In this document: positions 1 through 8,458 of the stretch, piece by piece
Position numbering within the stretch: position 1 is the stretch's first letter
How the letters are laid out: every line of letters begins with the position of its first letter
Source: Janthinobacterium sp. 344
GTDB lineage: Bacteria > Pseudomonadota > Gammaproteobacteria > Burkholderiales > Burkholderiaceae_D
Length of the DNA: 64,000 bases
Direction: 5' to 3'
NCBI RefSeq assembly: GCF_900112025.1
Contig: NZ_FOKL01000005.1
Coordinates: forward strand, 372,001-436,000
The notes under the pieces: model-generated
Told to the model about the DNA's origin: nothing
Databases searched by the model: none
What the model saw: only the letters and a program-made list of their open reading frames with translations
Program-made: the position numbers and the translations under genes

Positions 1-2
1 GC

Positions 3-110
3 GTGCAGCTGTCGGCCGCCCACACGCGCGCACAGCTGGTGCAAGTGCTGGCCGCCTTCGAGCAGGCGGGCAAGGAACTGGGTCTGCTGACCACCACCAC
101 GACCAATTAA
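3..110 (+). CDS. kbl: Glycine C-acetyltransferase (2-amino-3-ketobutyrate CoA ligase), 3' end only
   Basis: Only the last 35 codons lie in the window. The tail VQLSAAHTRAQL followed by AFEQAGKELG matches the conserved end of Kbl, where E. coli has VQMSAAHT and AFTRIGKQLG. The PLP-dependent enzyme cleaves 2-amino-3-ketobutyrate with CoA to glycine and acetyl-CoA. The next gene, 20 bases downstream on the same strand, is the NAD-dependent threonine dehydrogenase that makes its substrate, so the two form a threonine-to-glycine operon. The catalytic part lies outside the window, so the call rests on the tail and the neighbour. Confidence 0.85.
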   Translation: MQLSAAHTRAQLVQVLAAFEQAGKELGLLTTTTTN

Positions 111-130
111 CAAGAATTCAGGAAAATAGC

Positions 131-1096
131 ATGGAACGCATCTTAGTCATTGGCGCAAACGGCCAAATCGGTAGTGAACTGGTGGGCGCCCTGGCGCAGC
201 AGCACGGCGCGGACAACGTCATCGCCAGCGACATCGGCACGAACAATCTGTACCAGGCCAAGCGCTACGTGCAGCTGAATGTGCTGGACAAGGACGGCCT
301 GGCGAAGCTCATCGCCGACGAGAACATCACGCAGGTGTACCAGCTGGCGGCCATGCTGTCGGCCACGGGCGAAGCGGCCCCGCTGAAGGCGTGGAGCCTG
401 AACATGGATGGCTTGCTCAATATCCTGGAACTGGCGCGCGAGCGCGGCGAAGCGGGCAAGCCGTTGCGCATCTTCTGGCCATCGTCGATCGCCGCCTTCG
501 GCCCGAACACGCCGCAAGTGAACACGCCGCAAATGACGGTGATGGACCCGACGTCGATGTACGGCATCAGCAAGCTGGCCGGCGAGCGCCTGTGCGAATA
601 CTATTTCAACAAGTACGGCGTGGACGTGCGCAGCATCCGCTACCCTGGCATCATCAGCTACAAGTCGCCTCCGGGCGGCGGCACCACCGACTACGCCATC
701 GCCATCTTCCATGCGGCCTTGCGCGGCGAGCGCTATGACTGCTTCCTCGATGCGAACACGACCTTGCCGATGATTTACATGCCCGACGCGATCCGCGCCA
801 CCATCGAACTGATGGACGCGCCCGCCGCATCGATCAAGATCCGCTCCTCGTACAACGTGGCCGGTGTGTCGTTCAACCCCGAGCAGCTGGCGAAAGCCAT
901 CGTGCACATGGTCCCCGACTTCAAGATCAGCTACAAGCCGGACAGCCGCCAGGCCATCGCCGACAGCTGGCCGCAAAGCCTGGACGACAGCACGGCCAGC
1001 GCCGACTGGGGCTGGAAGGCGCAAATCGGCGTCGAGCGGATGGTCACGGACATGCTGGCCAATGTCGACGTGGGCCAGGCTGCCAAGGCAGCCTGA
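131..1096 (+). CDS. tdh: L-threonine 3-dehydrogenase, short-chain (epimerase-like) type
   Basis: This 321-residue protein is an extended short-chain dehydrogenase. It has an N-terminal GANGQIG nucleotide-binding loop (residues 8-14), a Ser pair in WPSSIAAFGP (about 118-119) and the catalytic pair Y144/K148 in YGISK. The fold resembles UDP-galactose 4-epimerase, but the length, the absence of extra domains and the position right after kbl identify the epimerase-like threonine dehydrogenase, which oxidises L-threonine to 2-amino-3-ketobutyrate with NAD. It is not the zinc-dependent Tdh of E. coli. An AGGA sequence about 8 bases upstream supports the ATG at 131. A generic NAD-dependent epimerase is the only serious alternative. 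Confidence 0.88.
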   Translation: MERILVIGANGQIGSELVGALAQQHGADNVIASDIGTNNLYQAKRYVQLNVLDKDGLAKLIADENITQVYQLAAMLSATGEAAPLKAWSLNMDGLLNILELARERGEAGKPLRIFWPSSIAAFGPNTPQVNTPQMTVMDPTSMYGISKLAGERLCEYYFNKYGVDVRSIRYPGIISYKSPPGGGTTDYAIAIFHAALRGERYDCFLDANTTLPMIYMPDAIRATIELMDAPAASIKIRSSYNVAGVSFNPEQLAKAIVHMVPDFKISYKPDSRQAIADSWPQSLDDSTASADWGWKAQIGVERMVTDMLANVDVGQAAKAA

Positions 1097-1144
1097 GGCA
1101 CGCCCGAGCATTCATCAAAACATACTAATATAAAGAGACACTAC

Positions 1145-2545
1145 ATGGATATGAGCGTATTTGACCTGTTTAAAATCGGCATCGGGCCGTCGAGTTCCCA
1201 CACCGTGGGACCGATGGTGGCGGCGCGGCGTTTTCTGGTCGAATACGGTCCGCTGGACCAGGTGGTGGGCGTCGAGGCGGCCCTGTATGGCTCGCTGGCG
1301 CTGACGGGCGTGGGCCATGCCACGGACAAGGCCGTCATTCTGGGCCTGATGGGCGAAACGCCGCAGGACGTGGCGCCTGATGACGTCGACAGCAAGCTGG
1401 CCGCCATCGAGGCGGCCGGCGAAATCGCGCTGCTGGGCACGCGCGTGGTGCCGTTTACGGCCGCCACGGGCCTGGTCTGGCACAAGAGCGAATCCTTGCC
1501 AGAACACCCGAACGGCATGCGCTTTACGTTGAAGCTGGCCGACGGCAGCCGGGTCGACAAGGTGTATTACTCGATCGGCGGCGGCTTTATCCGCGAAGCT
1601 GGCGAGGCCCAGGCGGAAGCGGCCGTGGAATCGGCCGCCGCTGCCCGCGTCGTTTTCCCCTTCGACACCATGGAGCAGTTGCTGGCGCATGGCGTGGAAA
1701 GCGGCCTGTCGATTCCTGAAATGCTGCGCGCCAACGAGTGCGTCAAGCGCAGCGAGGCCGAACTCAATGCAGGGTTGGACCGCATCTGGCACGTCATGCG
1801 CGACTGCATCGCGCACGGCCTGGAAACGACGGGCAACCTGCCGGGCGGCTTGAACGTCAAGCGCCGCGCGGCGAAACTGTGGCGCTTGGCGCAGGACGCG
1901 AAGGCGTCGGACAACCGCGCCAACGACTTGCCGCACGACGCCGTGCACCTGGTCAGCCTGTACGCGATGGCCGTCAACGAGGAAAACGCTGCCGGCGGGC
2001 GCGTGGTGACGGCGCCGACCAACGGCGCCGCCGGCATCATCCCGGCCGTGCTGCGCTACTACGCGGAAGACTGCCGCCCCAGCGACCCGGTGGGCGGCGT
2101 GCGCCGCTTCATGCTGACGGCAGCGGCCATCGGCATGCTGTGCAAGCGCAATGCCTCGATCTCGGGCGCCGAAGTAGGCTGCCAGGGCGAAGTGGGCGTG
2201 GCCTGCGCCATGGCGGCGGCCGGCCTGGTGGCGGCCCTGGGCGGCACGAACGAGCAGATCGAGAACGCGGCCGAAATCGGCATCGAGCATCACCTGGGCA
2301 TGACGTGCGACCCGATCGGCGGCCTGGTGCAGATCCCCTGCATCGAACGCAATGGCATGGGCGCCGTGAAAGCCATCACGGCCGCTTCGCTGGCGCTGAA
2401 GGGCGACGGCACGCACTTCGTCAGCCTCGACGAAGTCATCGAAACCATGCGCCAGACGGGCGCGGACATGCAGGACAAATACAAGGAAACGTCCTTGGGC
2501 GGCCTGGCCGTGCACGTGATTACCGTCAACCACGCCGCTTGCTGA
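1145..2545 (+). CDS. sdaA: L-serine ammonia-lyase, iron-sulfur type, single chain
   Basis: The 466-residue protein starts MDMSVFDLFKIGIGPSSSHT, the classic start of iron-sulfur L-serine deaminases. An N-terminal beta domain is fused to the alpha domain. Three cysteines that fit the 4Fe-4S cluster sit at about C346 (GCQGEVG), C388 (MTCDPIGG) and C399 (IPCIERN), with spacing close to the E. coli enzyme. It converts L-serine to pyruvate and ammonia. It follows kbl-tdh on the same strand after 48 bases, so glycine from threonine could pass through serine (GlyA, not in this window) to pyruvate. That pathway link is inference. A purine-rich AAAGAGA precedes the ATG. Confidence 0.95.
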   Translation: MDMSVFDLFKIGIGPSSSHTVGPMVAARRFLVEYGPLDQVVGVEAALYGSLALTGVGHATDKAVILGLMGETPQDVAPDDVDSKLAAIEAAGEIALLGTRVVPFTAATGLVWHKSESLPEHPNGMRFTLKLADGSRVDKVYYSIGGGFIREAGEAQAEAAVESAAAARVVFPFDTMEQLLAHGVESGLSIPEMLRANECVKRSEAELNAGLDRIWHVMRDCIAHGLETTGNLPGGLNVKRRAAKLWRLAQDAKASDNRANDLPHDAVHLVSLYAMAVNEENAAGGRVVTAPTNGAAGIIPAVLRYYAEDCRPSDPVGGVRRFMLTAAAIGMLCKRNASISGAEVGCQGEVGVACAMAAAGLVAALGGTNEQIENAAEIGIEHHLGMTCDPIGGLVQIPCIERNGMGAVKAITAASLALKGDGTHFVSLDEVIETMRQTGADMQDKYKETSLGGLAVHVITVNHAAC

Positions 2546-2574
2546 GCATCAGCCAAATACCCCAACGGCAAGGA

Positions 2575-2605
2575 CTGGGGTCGGACCCTCAGGGTCCGAC
2601 CCCAG
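2575..2605. repeat. Dispersed palindrome, copy 1 (GGGGTCGGACCC type)
   Basis: A perfect inverted repeat: 14-base arms CTGGGGTCGGACCC and GGGTCCGACCCCAG around TCA. Flanking CAAGGAC and GTCCTTG add a further outer pairing. It lies between the convergent ends of sdaA and the ATPase gene. Three more copies with the same 12-base core design occur at 30306, 44251 and 59937. There is no T-run, so it is not a typical intrinsic terminator, although RNA from either strand would fold into a strong hairpin. Confidence 0.9.
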
Positions 2606-2626
2606 AGTTTGTCCTTGGGTTGGTCC

Positions 2627-3367
2627 TCACTCCTCCTCGAACAACTGCTCCAGCCTGCGCGGGTAGTTGTTCAGAAAATCGCGCGTCACGGCGAAGTGCT
2701 CGGTGTCTTCATACGCCACTTCGTGGATGCCGCCGCCCGTAAACATCAGGATCTTCGCGTGCGGGTAGGCGAGCAGAATCGGCGAGTGGGTGGCGATGAT
2801 CAGCTGCGAATCGTCCTGCACCAGCTGGTGGATCACGGACAAGGCGGCCAGCTGGCGGCTGGGCGACAGGGCCGCCTCGGGCTCGTCCAGCAGGTACAGG
2901 CCCTTGCCCCGCAGCTTGTTGATCAGGGTCGCCATGAACGCCTCGCCGTGCGACTGCGCGTGCAGCGACTTGCCGCCGTAGCTTGCCAGGTATTCGGGCA
3001 TGTCGTCCATGTAGGTGGCGACGTTGAAAAAACTCTCGGCGCGCAAAAAATAGCTGTCGTCGGGTTTTTTATAGCTTTTGCTCAGGCGCAGATGCGCATG
3101 CAGGCCCGATTCCTCGTCCGAGGGCAGGGCGATGCGCACATTGCGCGTGCCGCCATCCTTGCCAAAGCCCAGCGCCACGGCCAGCGCTTCGAGCATGGTG
3201 GACTTGCCGCTGCCGTTCTCGCCGACGAAAAACGTCACGTCGCGGTGGAAGTCGATGTGCACGAAGTCGCGGATGGCGGGGATGGTGAAGGGATAGCGCT
3301 GCAGGTCGACGACGGCGTCGGCGCGCAGCGCGGCGCTTTGCAGGTACGGTTTTTTACTGATCGGCAT
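2627..3367 (-). CDS. AAA/SMC-like predicted ATPase (COG3910-like)
   Basis: A 246-residue soluble protein with an ABC/SMC-type nucleotide-binding fold. The Walker A motif FVGENGSGKST lies about residue 50 and the Walker B motif LYLLDEPEAALSP about residue 160, followed by a switch histidine in IIATHSPILL. There is no membrane segment, no transporter signature and no TOPRIM nuclease domain. It therefore looks like the stand-alone predicted ATPases of the COG3910 type, whose function is not established. It is convergent with sdaA and divergent from thrC. The start at 3367 gives the usual family N-terminus with an opening strand before the P-loop. Confidence 0.75.
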   Translation of the reverse strand: MPISKKPYLQSAALRADAVVDLQRYPFTIPAIRDFVHIDFHRDVTFFVGENGSGKSTMLEALAVALGFGKDGGTRNVRIALPSDEESGLHAHLRLSKSYKKPDDSYFLRAESFFNVATYMDDMPEYLASYGGKSLHAQSHGEAFMATLINKLRGKGLYLLDEPEAALSPSRQLAALSVIHQLVQDDSQLIIATHSPILLAYPHAKILMFTGGGIHEVAYEDTEHFAVTRDFLNNYPRRLEQLFEEE

Positions 3368-3576
3368 GGCCGGTTCTCGACTCCATCAATGGGCGTGGCA
3401 AGGGGCGACAGGCACAGTGTGGCGCAAATCGGCGGCGCGCGCCAGCAGGCACGCAGCCATGGCCGGCGGGCTTGATCGCCTGTCATTATGGCTTGTTTGG
3501 CAATAGACAGGTTCTCCAATTGTCACATCCTGCGCCGATGCGCGCCACGCGATTCGCCTTGGACGGCGGCTGGCAC

Positions 3577-3582
3577 TATAAT
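3577..3582 (+). promoter_or_regulatory. Candidate -10 box for thrC
   Basis: A perfect TATAAT lies 55 bases before the thrC start. No good -35 hexamer is visible at the usual spacing, so this is only a probable promoter. The gene upstream is on the other strand, so thrC needs its own promoter in this interval. Confidence 0.45.
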
Positions 3583-3636
3583 ATCCGCTGCCATTCATGA
3601 TCAACCGCACTCAGCTCAACTGGACTCTTCAAATCT

Positions 3637-5118
3637 ATGCATTACGTGTCTACCCGCGCTGACAAAGCGCCATCGAATCCGCCGCAATTTTCCGACATCC
3701 TCCTGGGCGGCCTGGCCCCCGATGGCGGACTGTACCTCCCAGAACACTACCCGCAAGTCACTGGTGCCGAGCTCAATGCCTGGCGCACATTGTCGTATGC
3801 CGACCTGGCCTACGAAATCCTGAAGAAGTTCGCCACCGATATCCCGGCCGCGGACCTGAAGGCAATGACGGCGAAAACCTATACCAAGGCAGTCTACAAG
3901 AACGCCCGCGCCGGCGAAAACGCGGCCGACATCACGCCGCTGCGCGTGCTGGAAGAAAACCTCGTCAAGGGGGGATCGACCACCCTGATCCTGCAGGCGC
4001 TGTCGAACGGCCCGACCCTGGCCTTCAAGGACATGGCCATGCAGCTGCTGGGCAACCTGTTCGAATACACCTTGGCCAAGACGGGCGCCGAACTCAATAT
4101 CTTCGGCGCCACCTCGGGCGACACGGGCAGCGCGGCCGAATACGCGATGCGCGGCAAGAAGGGCATCCGCGTCTTCATGCTCTCGCCGCACAAGAAAATG
4201 AGCGCCTTCCAGACGGCGCAGATGTTCAGCCTGCAAGACCCGAACATCTACAACATCGCCGTCGAAGGCGTGTTCGACGATTGCCAGGACATGGTCAAGG
4301 CCGTGTCGAACGACCTGGCCTTCAAGGCAAAACAGAAGATCGGCACCGTCAATTCCATCAACTGGGCGCGCGTCGTGGCGCAGGTGGTGTACTACTTCCG
4401 CGGCTACCTGGCGGCCACCACCAGCAATGAGCAGAAAGTCTCGTTCACGGTGCCGTCTGGCAACTTCGGCAATATCTGCGCCGGCCATATCGCCCGCATG
4501 ATGGGCTTGCCGATCTCGAAGCTGGTGGCCGCCACGAATGAAAACGACGTGCTCGACGAATTCTTCCGCACGGGCGTCTACCGCGTGCGCAAGTCCGCCG
4601 AAACCTACCACACCAGCAGCCCGTCGATGGATATCTCGAAAGCGTCGAACTTCGAGCGCTTCGTCTACGACCTGGTGGGCCGCGACAGCGACCGCGTGCG
4701 CGCGCTGTTCACGAAGGTGGAAACGCACGGCGGCTTCGACTTGTCCGGCAAGCCTGGCAGCGATGGCGACGAGTTCAAGCTGGTGGCCAAGTACGGCTTC
4801 AAGTCGGGCAAGTCCACGCACCAGGACCGCCTCGACACCATCCGCGACGTGGCCGACGACTACGGCATCACCATCGACACGCACACGGCGGACGGCATCA
4901 AGGTGGCGCGCGAACACCTGGAGCCGAACGTGCCGATGATCGTGCTGGAAACGGCGCTGGCGGCCAAGTTCAATGAAACCATCCTCGAAGCGCTGGGCGT
5001 GGATGCGGAACGGCCAAACGGCTTCGAGAACATCGAGGACTTGCCGCAGAAGTTCGTCGTGATGGACGCCGACGTGGAAAAGATGAAGGCGTATATCGCC
5101 GCCAACACGGGCTTGTGA
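3637..5118 (+). CDS. thrC: Threonine synthase
   Basis: A 493-residue PLP enzyme that converts O-phosphohomoserine to threonine. The start MHYVSTRADKAP and the segment GPTLAFKDMAMQLLG, with the PLP lysine at about K131, are typical of the long proteobacterial ThrC. SGDTGSAAEYAM supplies the phosphate-binding loop. The hom gene that commonly precedes thrC in this group is absent: the upstream gene is a divergent ATPase. The stop overlaps the ATG of moeA by one base, so the molybdopterin genes probably share its transcript. The ATG at 3637 agrees with the family N-terminus. Confidence 0.96.
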   Translation: MHYVSTRADKAPSNPPQFSDILLGGLAPDGGLYLPEHYPQVTGAELNAWRTLSYADLAYEILKKFATDIPAADLKAMTAKTYTKAVYKNARAGENAADITPLRVLEENLVKGGSTTLILQALSNGPTLAFKDMAMQLLGNLFEYTLAKTGAELNIFGATSGDTGSAAEYAMRGKKGIRVFMLSPHKKMSAFQTAQMFSLQDPNIYNIAVEGVFDDCQDMVKAVSNDLAFKAKQKIGTVNSINWARVVAQVVYYFRGYLAATTSNEQKVSFTVPSGNFGNICAGHIARMMGLPISKLVAATNENDVLDEFFRTGVYRVRKSAETYHTSSPSMDISKASNFERFVYDLVGRDSDRVRALFTKVETHGGFDLSGKPGSDGDEFKLVAKYGFKSGKSTHQDRLDTIRDVADDYGITIDTHTADGIKVAREHLEPNVPMIVLETALAAKFNETILEALGVDAERPNGFENIEDLPQKFVVMDADVEKMKAYIAANTGL

Positions 5119-6344
5119 TGAGCGATCCGACCGCACAACGCAAACCCATGCTGTCGGTGGCCGAGGCGCAAGCCTTCATGCTGGCCGCGGCGCGCCCGGT
5201 GGCCGAAGTGGAGCTGGTCGACACCATGCGCGCGAATGGCCGCGTGCTGGCGGCCGCGCAGACGTCGACCCTGAACGTGCCCGAGCGCGACAACACGCAG
5301 ATGGATGGCTATGCCGTGCGCGCCAGCGACTGCGCCAGCGGCGCGGCCAGCCTGTCCGTGTCGCAGCGCATCGCGGCAGGCCACGTGGGCCAGCCTTTGC
5401 AGCCGGGGACGGCGGCGCGCATCTTTACGGGCGCGCTGATGCCCGATGGCGCCGACTGCGTGGTGATGCAGGAGCAGTGCACGGTGGCGGACGGCGTGGT
5501 GACGGTCAACCACGTGCCGCACGCGGGCGAATGGGTGCGCCGCCAGGGCGAGGATATCCGCGCCGGCAGCGTGATCCTGGAAGCGGGCCGCCGCCTGCGC
5601 AGCCAGGAAATGGGCCTGGCCGCCTCCGTGGGGCTGGCGCAGTTGCCCGTGCTGCGCAAGCTGCGCGTCGCCGTGTTTTTTACGGGCGACGAGCTGGCCA
5701 TGCCGGGCGAGCCTTTGGCGCCGGGCGCCGTCTACAACTCGAACCGCTTTACCCTGCGCGGCCTGCTGGAAAATCTCGGTTGCGAGATCACGGACCTGGG
5801 CATCGTGCCCGACAGCCTGGAAGCGACGCGCGCCGTGCTGCGCCAGGCGGCCCACGGCAATGATCTGATCATCACTTCGGGTGGCGTGTCGGTCGGCGAG
5901 GAAGACCATATCAAGCCGGCCGTGGAAGCGGAAGGGCGGCTGAACATGTGGCAGATCGCCGTCAAGCCGGGCAAGCCGCTGGCCTTTGGCGAAGTCAAGG
6001 AGGCCTTCTTTGTCGGCCTGCCCGGCAATCCCGTCTCCAGCTTCGTCACGTTTTTGCTCTTCGTGCGGCCACTCATCCTGCGCCTTCAGGGCGTGGCGGG
6101 CGACCTCGCGCCGCGCAGCTACGCGCTGCCGGCCGCCTTTGAACGCCTGAAGGCGGACAAGCGCAACGAGTTCTTGCGTGCCAAAGTGAATGGCGGGGGC
6201 GAGCTGGAACTGTTCGCCAACCAGAGCTCGGGCGTGCTGACGTCCACCGTGTGGGGCGATGGCTTGATCGACTGCCCGCCTGGCTTGTCGATTGCGCGCG
6301 GCGACAAGCTGCGCTTCATCCCGTTTAACGAATTGCTGTATTAA
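5118..6344 (+). CDS. moeA: Molybdopterin molybdenumtransferase
   Basis: About 408 residues with the MoeA layout: an N-terminal domain with NVPERDNTQMDGYAVRA near residue 55, the MogA-like middle domain with ITSGGVSVGEEDH and GKPLAFG then GLPGNPVSSFVTF, and a C-terminal beta domain. It inserts molybdate into adenylylated molybdopterin. I take the ATG at 5118, which overlaps the thrC stop as TGATG, in preference to the GTG three bases earlier. Ten bases after its stop comes moaD. The coupling of thrC, moeA and moaD is a known betaproteobacterial arrangement. Confidence 0.95.
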   Translation: MSDPTAQRKPMLSVAEAQAFMLAAARPVAEVELVDTMRANGRVLAAAQTSTLNVPERDNTQMDGYAVRASDCASGAASLSVSQRIAAGHVGQPLQPGTAARIFTGALMPDGADCVVMQEQCTVADGVVTVNHVPHAGEWVRRQGEDIRAGSVILEAGRRLRSQEMGLAASVGLAQLPVLRKLRVAVFFTGDELAMPGEPLAPGAVYNSNRFTLRGLLENLGCEITDLGIVPDSLEATRAVLRQAAHGNDLIITSGGVSVGEEDHIKPAVEAEGRLNMWQIAVKPGKPLAFGEVKEAFFVGLPGNPVSSFVTFLLFVRPLILRLQGVAGDLAPRSYALPAAFERLKADKRNEFLRAKVNGGGELELFANQSSGVLTSTVWGDGLIDCPPGLSIARGDKLRFIPFNELLY

Positions 6345-6354
6345 GGAAGTGACG

Positions 6355-6612
6355 ATGAAGATCAATCTGCGGTTTTTTGCCAGCGTGCGCGAACTGGTGG
6401 GCACGGCGCAGGAAGTGCTGGAAGTAGCCGAGCCGCTGCATACCGTGGGCGACGTGCGGACTTTCCTGATCGCCCGCGGCGGCAACTGGGAATATGCGCT
6501 GGCGCAGGCGCGTTCGCTGCGCATGGCGCATAACCAGGTGATGTGCGCTGCCGACACGCCGGTCGCCGAAGGCGACGAGGTGGCATTTTTCCCGCCCGTG
6601 ACGGGCGGCTGA
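6355..6612 (+). CDS. moaD: Molybdopterin synthase sulfur-carrier subunit
   Basis: An 85-residue ubiquitin-like protein starting MKINLRFFASVRE and ending in the obligatory Gly-Gly (FFPPVTGG), which is activated by MoeB and thiocarboxylated to deliver sulfur to precursor Z. The ATG at 6355 is preceded by AGGAAG, which overlaps the moeA stop. A longer in-frame extension upstream would overlap moeA by about 50 bases and has no ribosome site, so I reject it. The partner moaE, often the next gene, is not here: a terminator follows within 20 bases. Confidence 0.95.
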   Translation: MKINLRFFASVRELVGTAQEVLEVAEPLHTVGDVRTFLIARGGNWEYALAQARSLRMAHNQVMCAADTPVAEGDEVAFFPPVTGG

Positions 6613-6628
6613 TGCCGCTTGTCGAATG

Positions 6629-6660
6629 AAACGGCCACTTCATCGAAGTGGCCGTTTTTT
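6629..6660 (+). terminator. Intrinsic terminator after moaD
   Basis: A perfect 13-base stem (AAACGGCCACTTC with its complement) closes a 3-base loop and ends in six T residues. It stands 17 bases after the moaD stop and closes the thrC-moeA-moaD unit. The stem also starts with an A-run, so it could stop transcription of the small minus-strand gene that ends at 6660. Confidence 0.92.
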
Positions 6661-6893
6661 CATGGCGACCTGGTTTTCGGTTTGTCACCGCTGCAGGTGG
6701 CGCAGGCGACGGCTTTGCGGTAGCGCCAGTATTTCGAGCCGATGAAGATGGCCGAGGCCACCAGCGACCAGGCCAGCGCGCTGAGAATATCGGCCTGGCT
6801 GGTCGTGCCCTTGCTGTACTCGACCACCGTCAGGATGATGAATAAAATCGAACTGGCCAGTAAATATCGGGAAATCCAGTATCCTGCACCCAT
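6660..6893 (-). CDS. Small two-helix membrane protein, function unknown
   Basis: A 77-residue protein starting MGAGYWISRYLLASSILF with two clear membrane segments: about residues 8-24 and about 36-54. They are joined by a short polar turn (EYSKGTTSQAD). A basic, Cys-containing tail follows (YWRYRKAVACATCSGDK). The ATG at 6893 has a strong GAGGAG site 7 bases upstream. An in-frame extension of 33 codons lacks such a site and has a poor composition. I do not recognise the family. The CxxC in the tail might bind metal, but this is a guess. Confidence 0.7.
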   Translation of the reverse strand: MGAGYWISRYLLASSILFIILTVVEYSKGTTSQADILSALAWSLVASAIFIGSKYWRYRKAVACATCSGDKPKTRSP

Positions 6894-7047
6894 GTGTTTC
6901 TCCTCTTGTCGTCTCGTGGTCTTGTGAAGTGAACGTGCTGATCGCTGCAGCATGTCCACGCAGTATGCATCATTTTTCGGCATGATTGCCATCCCCGGGC
7001 CTTATCTCGACTAAAATGCCGGGGTTTTCACCGTCTCCCAGCTTGCC

Positions 7048-8289
7048 ATGACCCCAACCAGTTCCCCTCCGTTTCACATCGCCGTCATCGGCGGCGGCCC
7101 CGCCGGCCTGATGGCCGCCCAGGCGGCAGCCGACCGGGGCGCCAGGGTGGAGCTGTTCGACGCCATGCCCTCCGTCGGCCGCAAATTCCTGCTGGCCGGG
7201 CGCGGCGGCATGAACATCACGCATGCGGAGGGCTACCAGCCCTTCGTCTCGCGCTACGGCAGGCAGGCGCACCGGGTCAAGCCGGCACTGGACCAGTTCG
7301 GACCGCAAAAAGTGCGCGACTGGGTGCACGGCCTGGGCGTGGAGACCTTTGTCGGTTCCTCGAACCGCGTCTTCCCGACGGATATGAAAGCGGCGCCCTT
7401 GCTGCGCGCGTGGCTGCATCGACTGCGCGAAGCGGGCGTGCAATTTCACATGCGCCACCGCTGGACGGGCTGGCGGGACGGTCAGCTGGCGTTCGCCACG
7501 CCCGACGGCGAGCGCCATTTCACGTTTGATGCCGTGGTCCTGGCGCTGGGCGGCGGCAGCTGGGCGCGCCTGGGATCGGACGGCGCCTGGGTGCCGCTGC
7601 TGCAAGGGCGGGGCGTTTCGGTGGCACCATTGGTGCCGGCCAATTGCGGCTTCGACGTGGACTGGAGCGGGCATTTCAGCAGCCGCCACGCGGGCGAGCA
7701 CCTGGCCACGGTGGCCATCACGGCGCATGATGTCGATGGCTTGATCATCAAGCGGCAAGGGCAGTTCGTCATCACGGCCGGCGGCGTCGAGGGCAGCCTG
7801 ATTTATGCGCTATCGGCCGCGCTGCGCGAGCAGATCGCGCGTGACGGCCAGACCACCATCTGGCTGGACCTGGCGCCCGACCACACGCATGCGCGCGTGT
7901 TCGAGGAAGTGACGCGCCCGCGCGGCGCCCGCTCCATGTCCAGCCACCTGCAAAGCCGGCTGGGCATCAAGGGCGTGAAATCGGGCTTGCTGCGCGAATG
8001 CCTGGGCGCGGCCGACTTTGCCGACGAGGCGAAGCTGGCGGCCGCCATCAAGCTGCTGCCCGTCATCCTGCGGCGCCCGCGTCCCATCGATGAAGCCATC
8101 AGCAGCGCCGGCGGCGTGGACTTCGACGGCATCGACGGCAGCATGCTGCGCGCCATGCCGGGCGTCTTCGTCGCCGGTGAAATGCTGGACTGGGAGGCGC
8201 CGACGGGCGGCTACCTGCTGACGGCCTGCCTGGCGCAAGGCAAGGCGGCCGGCGAGCAGGCGGTCAGTTGGCTGGAAGGGAATTTTTGA
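7048..8289 (+). CDS. BaiN/HI0933-like FAD flavoprotein (TIGR03862 type)
   Basis: A 413-residue flavoprotein. The Rossmann motif IAVIGGGPAGLMAAQAAADRG is at residues 11-30, and a second conserved block GRKFLLAGRGGMNITH at about 46-61 is characteristic of the HI0933/BaiN family. The C-terminal segment FVAGEMLDWEAPTGGYLL closes the FAD site. Family members are NAD(P)/FAD-dependent oxidoreductases with mostly unknown substrates. The C-terminal features fit the TIGR03862 branch. It is transcribed alone: a minus-strand gene lies on each side. A TAAAAT sequence at 7012 could serve as a -10 box. Confidence 0.88.
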   Translation: MTPTSSPPFHIAVIGGGPAGLMAAQAAADRGARVELFDAMPSVGRKFLLAGRGGMNITHAEGYQPFVSRYGRQAHRVKPALDQFGPQKVRDWVHGLGVETFVGSSNRVFPTDMKAAPLLRAWLHRLREAGVQFHMRHRWTGWRDGQLAFATPDGERHFTFDAVVLALGGGSWARLGSDGAWVPLLQGRGVSVAPLVPANCGFDVDWSGHFSSRHAGEHLATVAITAHDVDGLIIKRQGQFVITAGGVEGSLIYALSAALREQIARDGQTTIWLDLAPDHTHARVFEEVTRPRGARSMSSHLQSRLGIKGVKSGLLRECLGAADFADEAKLAAAIKLLPVILRRPRPIDEAISSAGGVDFDGIDGSMLRAMPGVFVAGEMLDWEAPTGGYLLTACLAQGKAAGEQAVSWLEGNF

Positions 8290-8320
8290 AATTACAACAG
8301 CATTTGATCGTTAGCGCCAC

Positions 8321-8454
8321 GACGCTGTTCACAATCGTAGCGAGCGGCCCCGAGTTGTGGCTGAGAAGCGCAGCTGTACTCTGGTACGGGGCCGCCGAGG
8401 CAGCGAGCATCGCCAGCCGCAAATCGCGCCGCGCAGTAGATTGTGAACGGCGTC
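8321..8454. other. Structured intergenic element with long inverted ends
   Basis: The ends GACGCTGTTCACAATC (8321-8336) and GATTGTGAACGGCGTC (8439-8454) are inverted copies with one mismatch. Inside, GCGGCCCCG (8342-8350) and CGGGGCCGC (8385-8393) form a second perfect stem. The whole 134-base unit fits between the flavoprotein stop and the end of the minus-strand DUF2807 gene. It encodes no convincing protein. It could be an RNA, a bidirectional terminator or a small mobile repeat. No second copy is present in this window. Confidence 0.55.
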
Positions 8455-8458
8455 ATCA

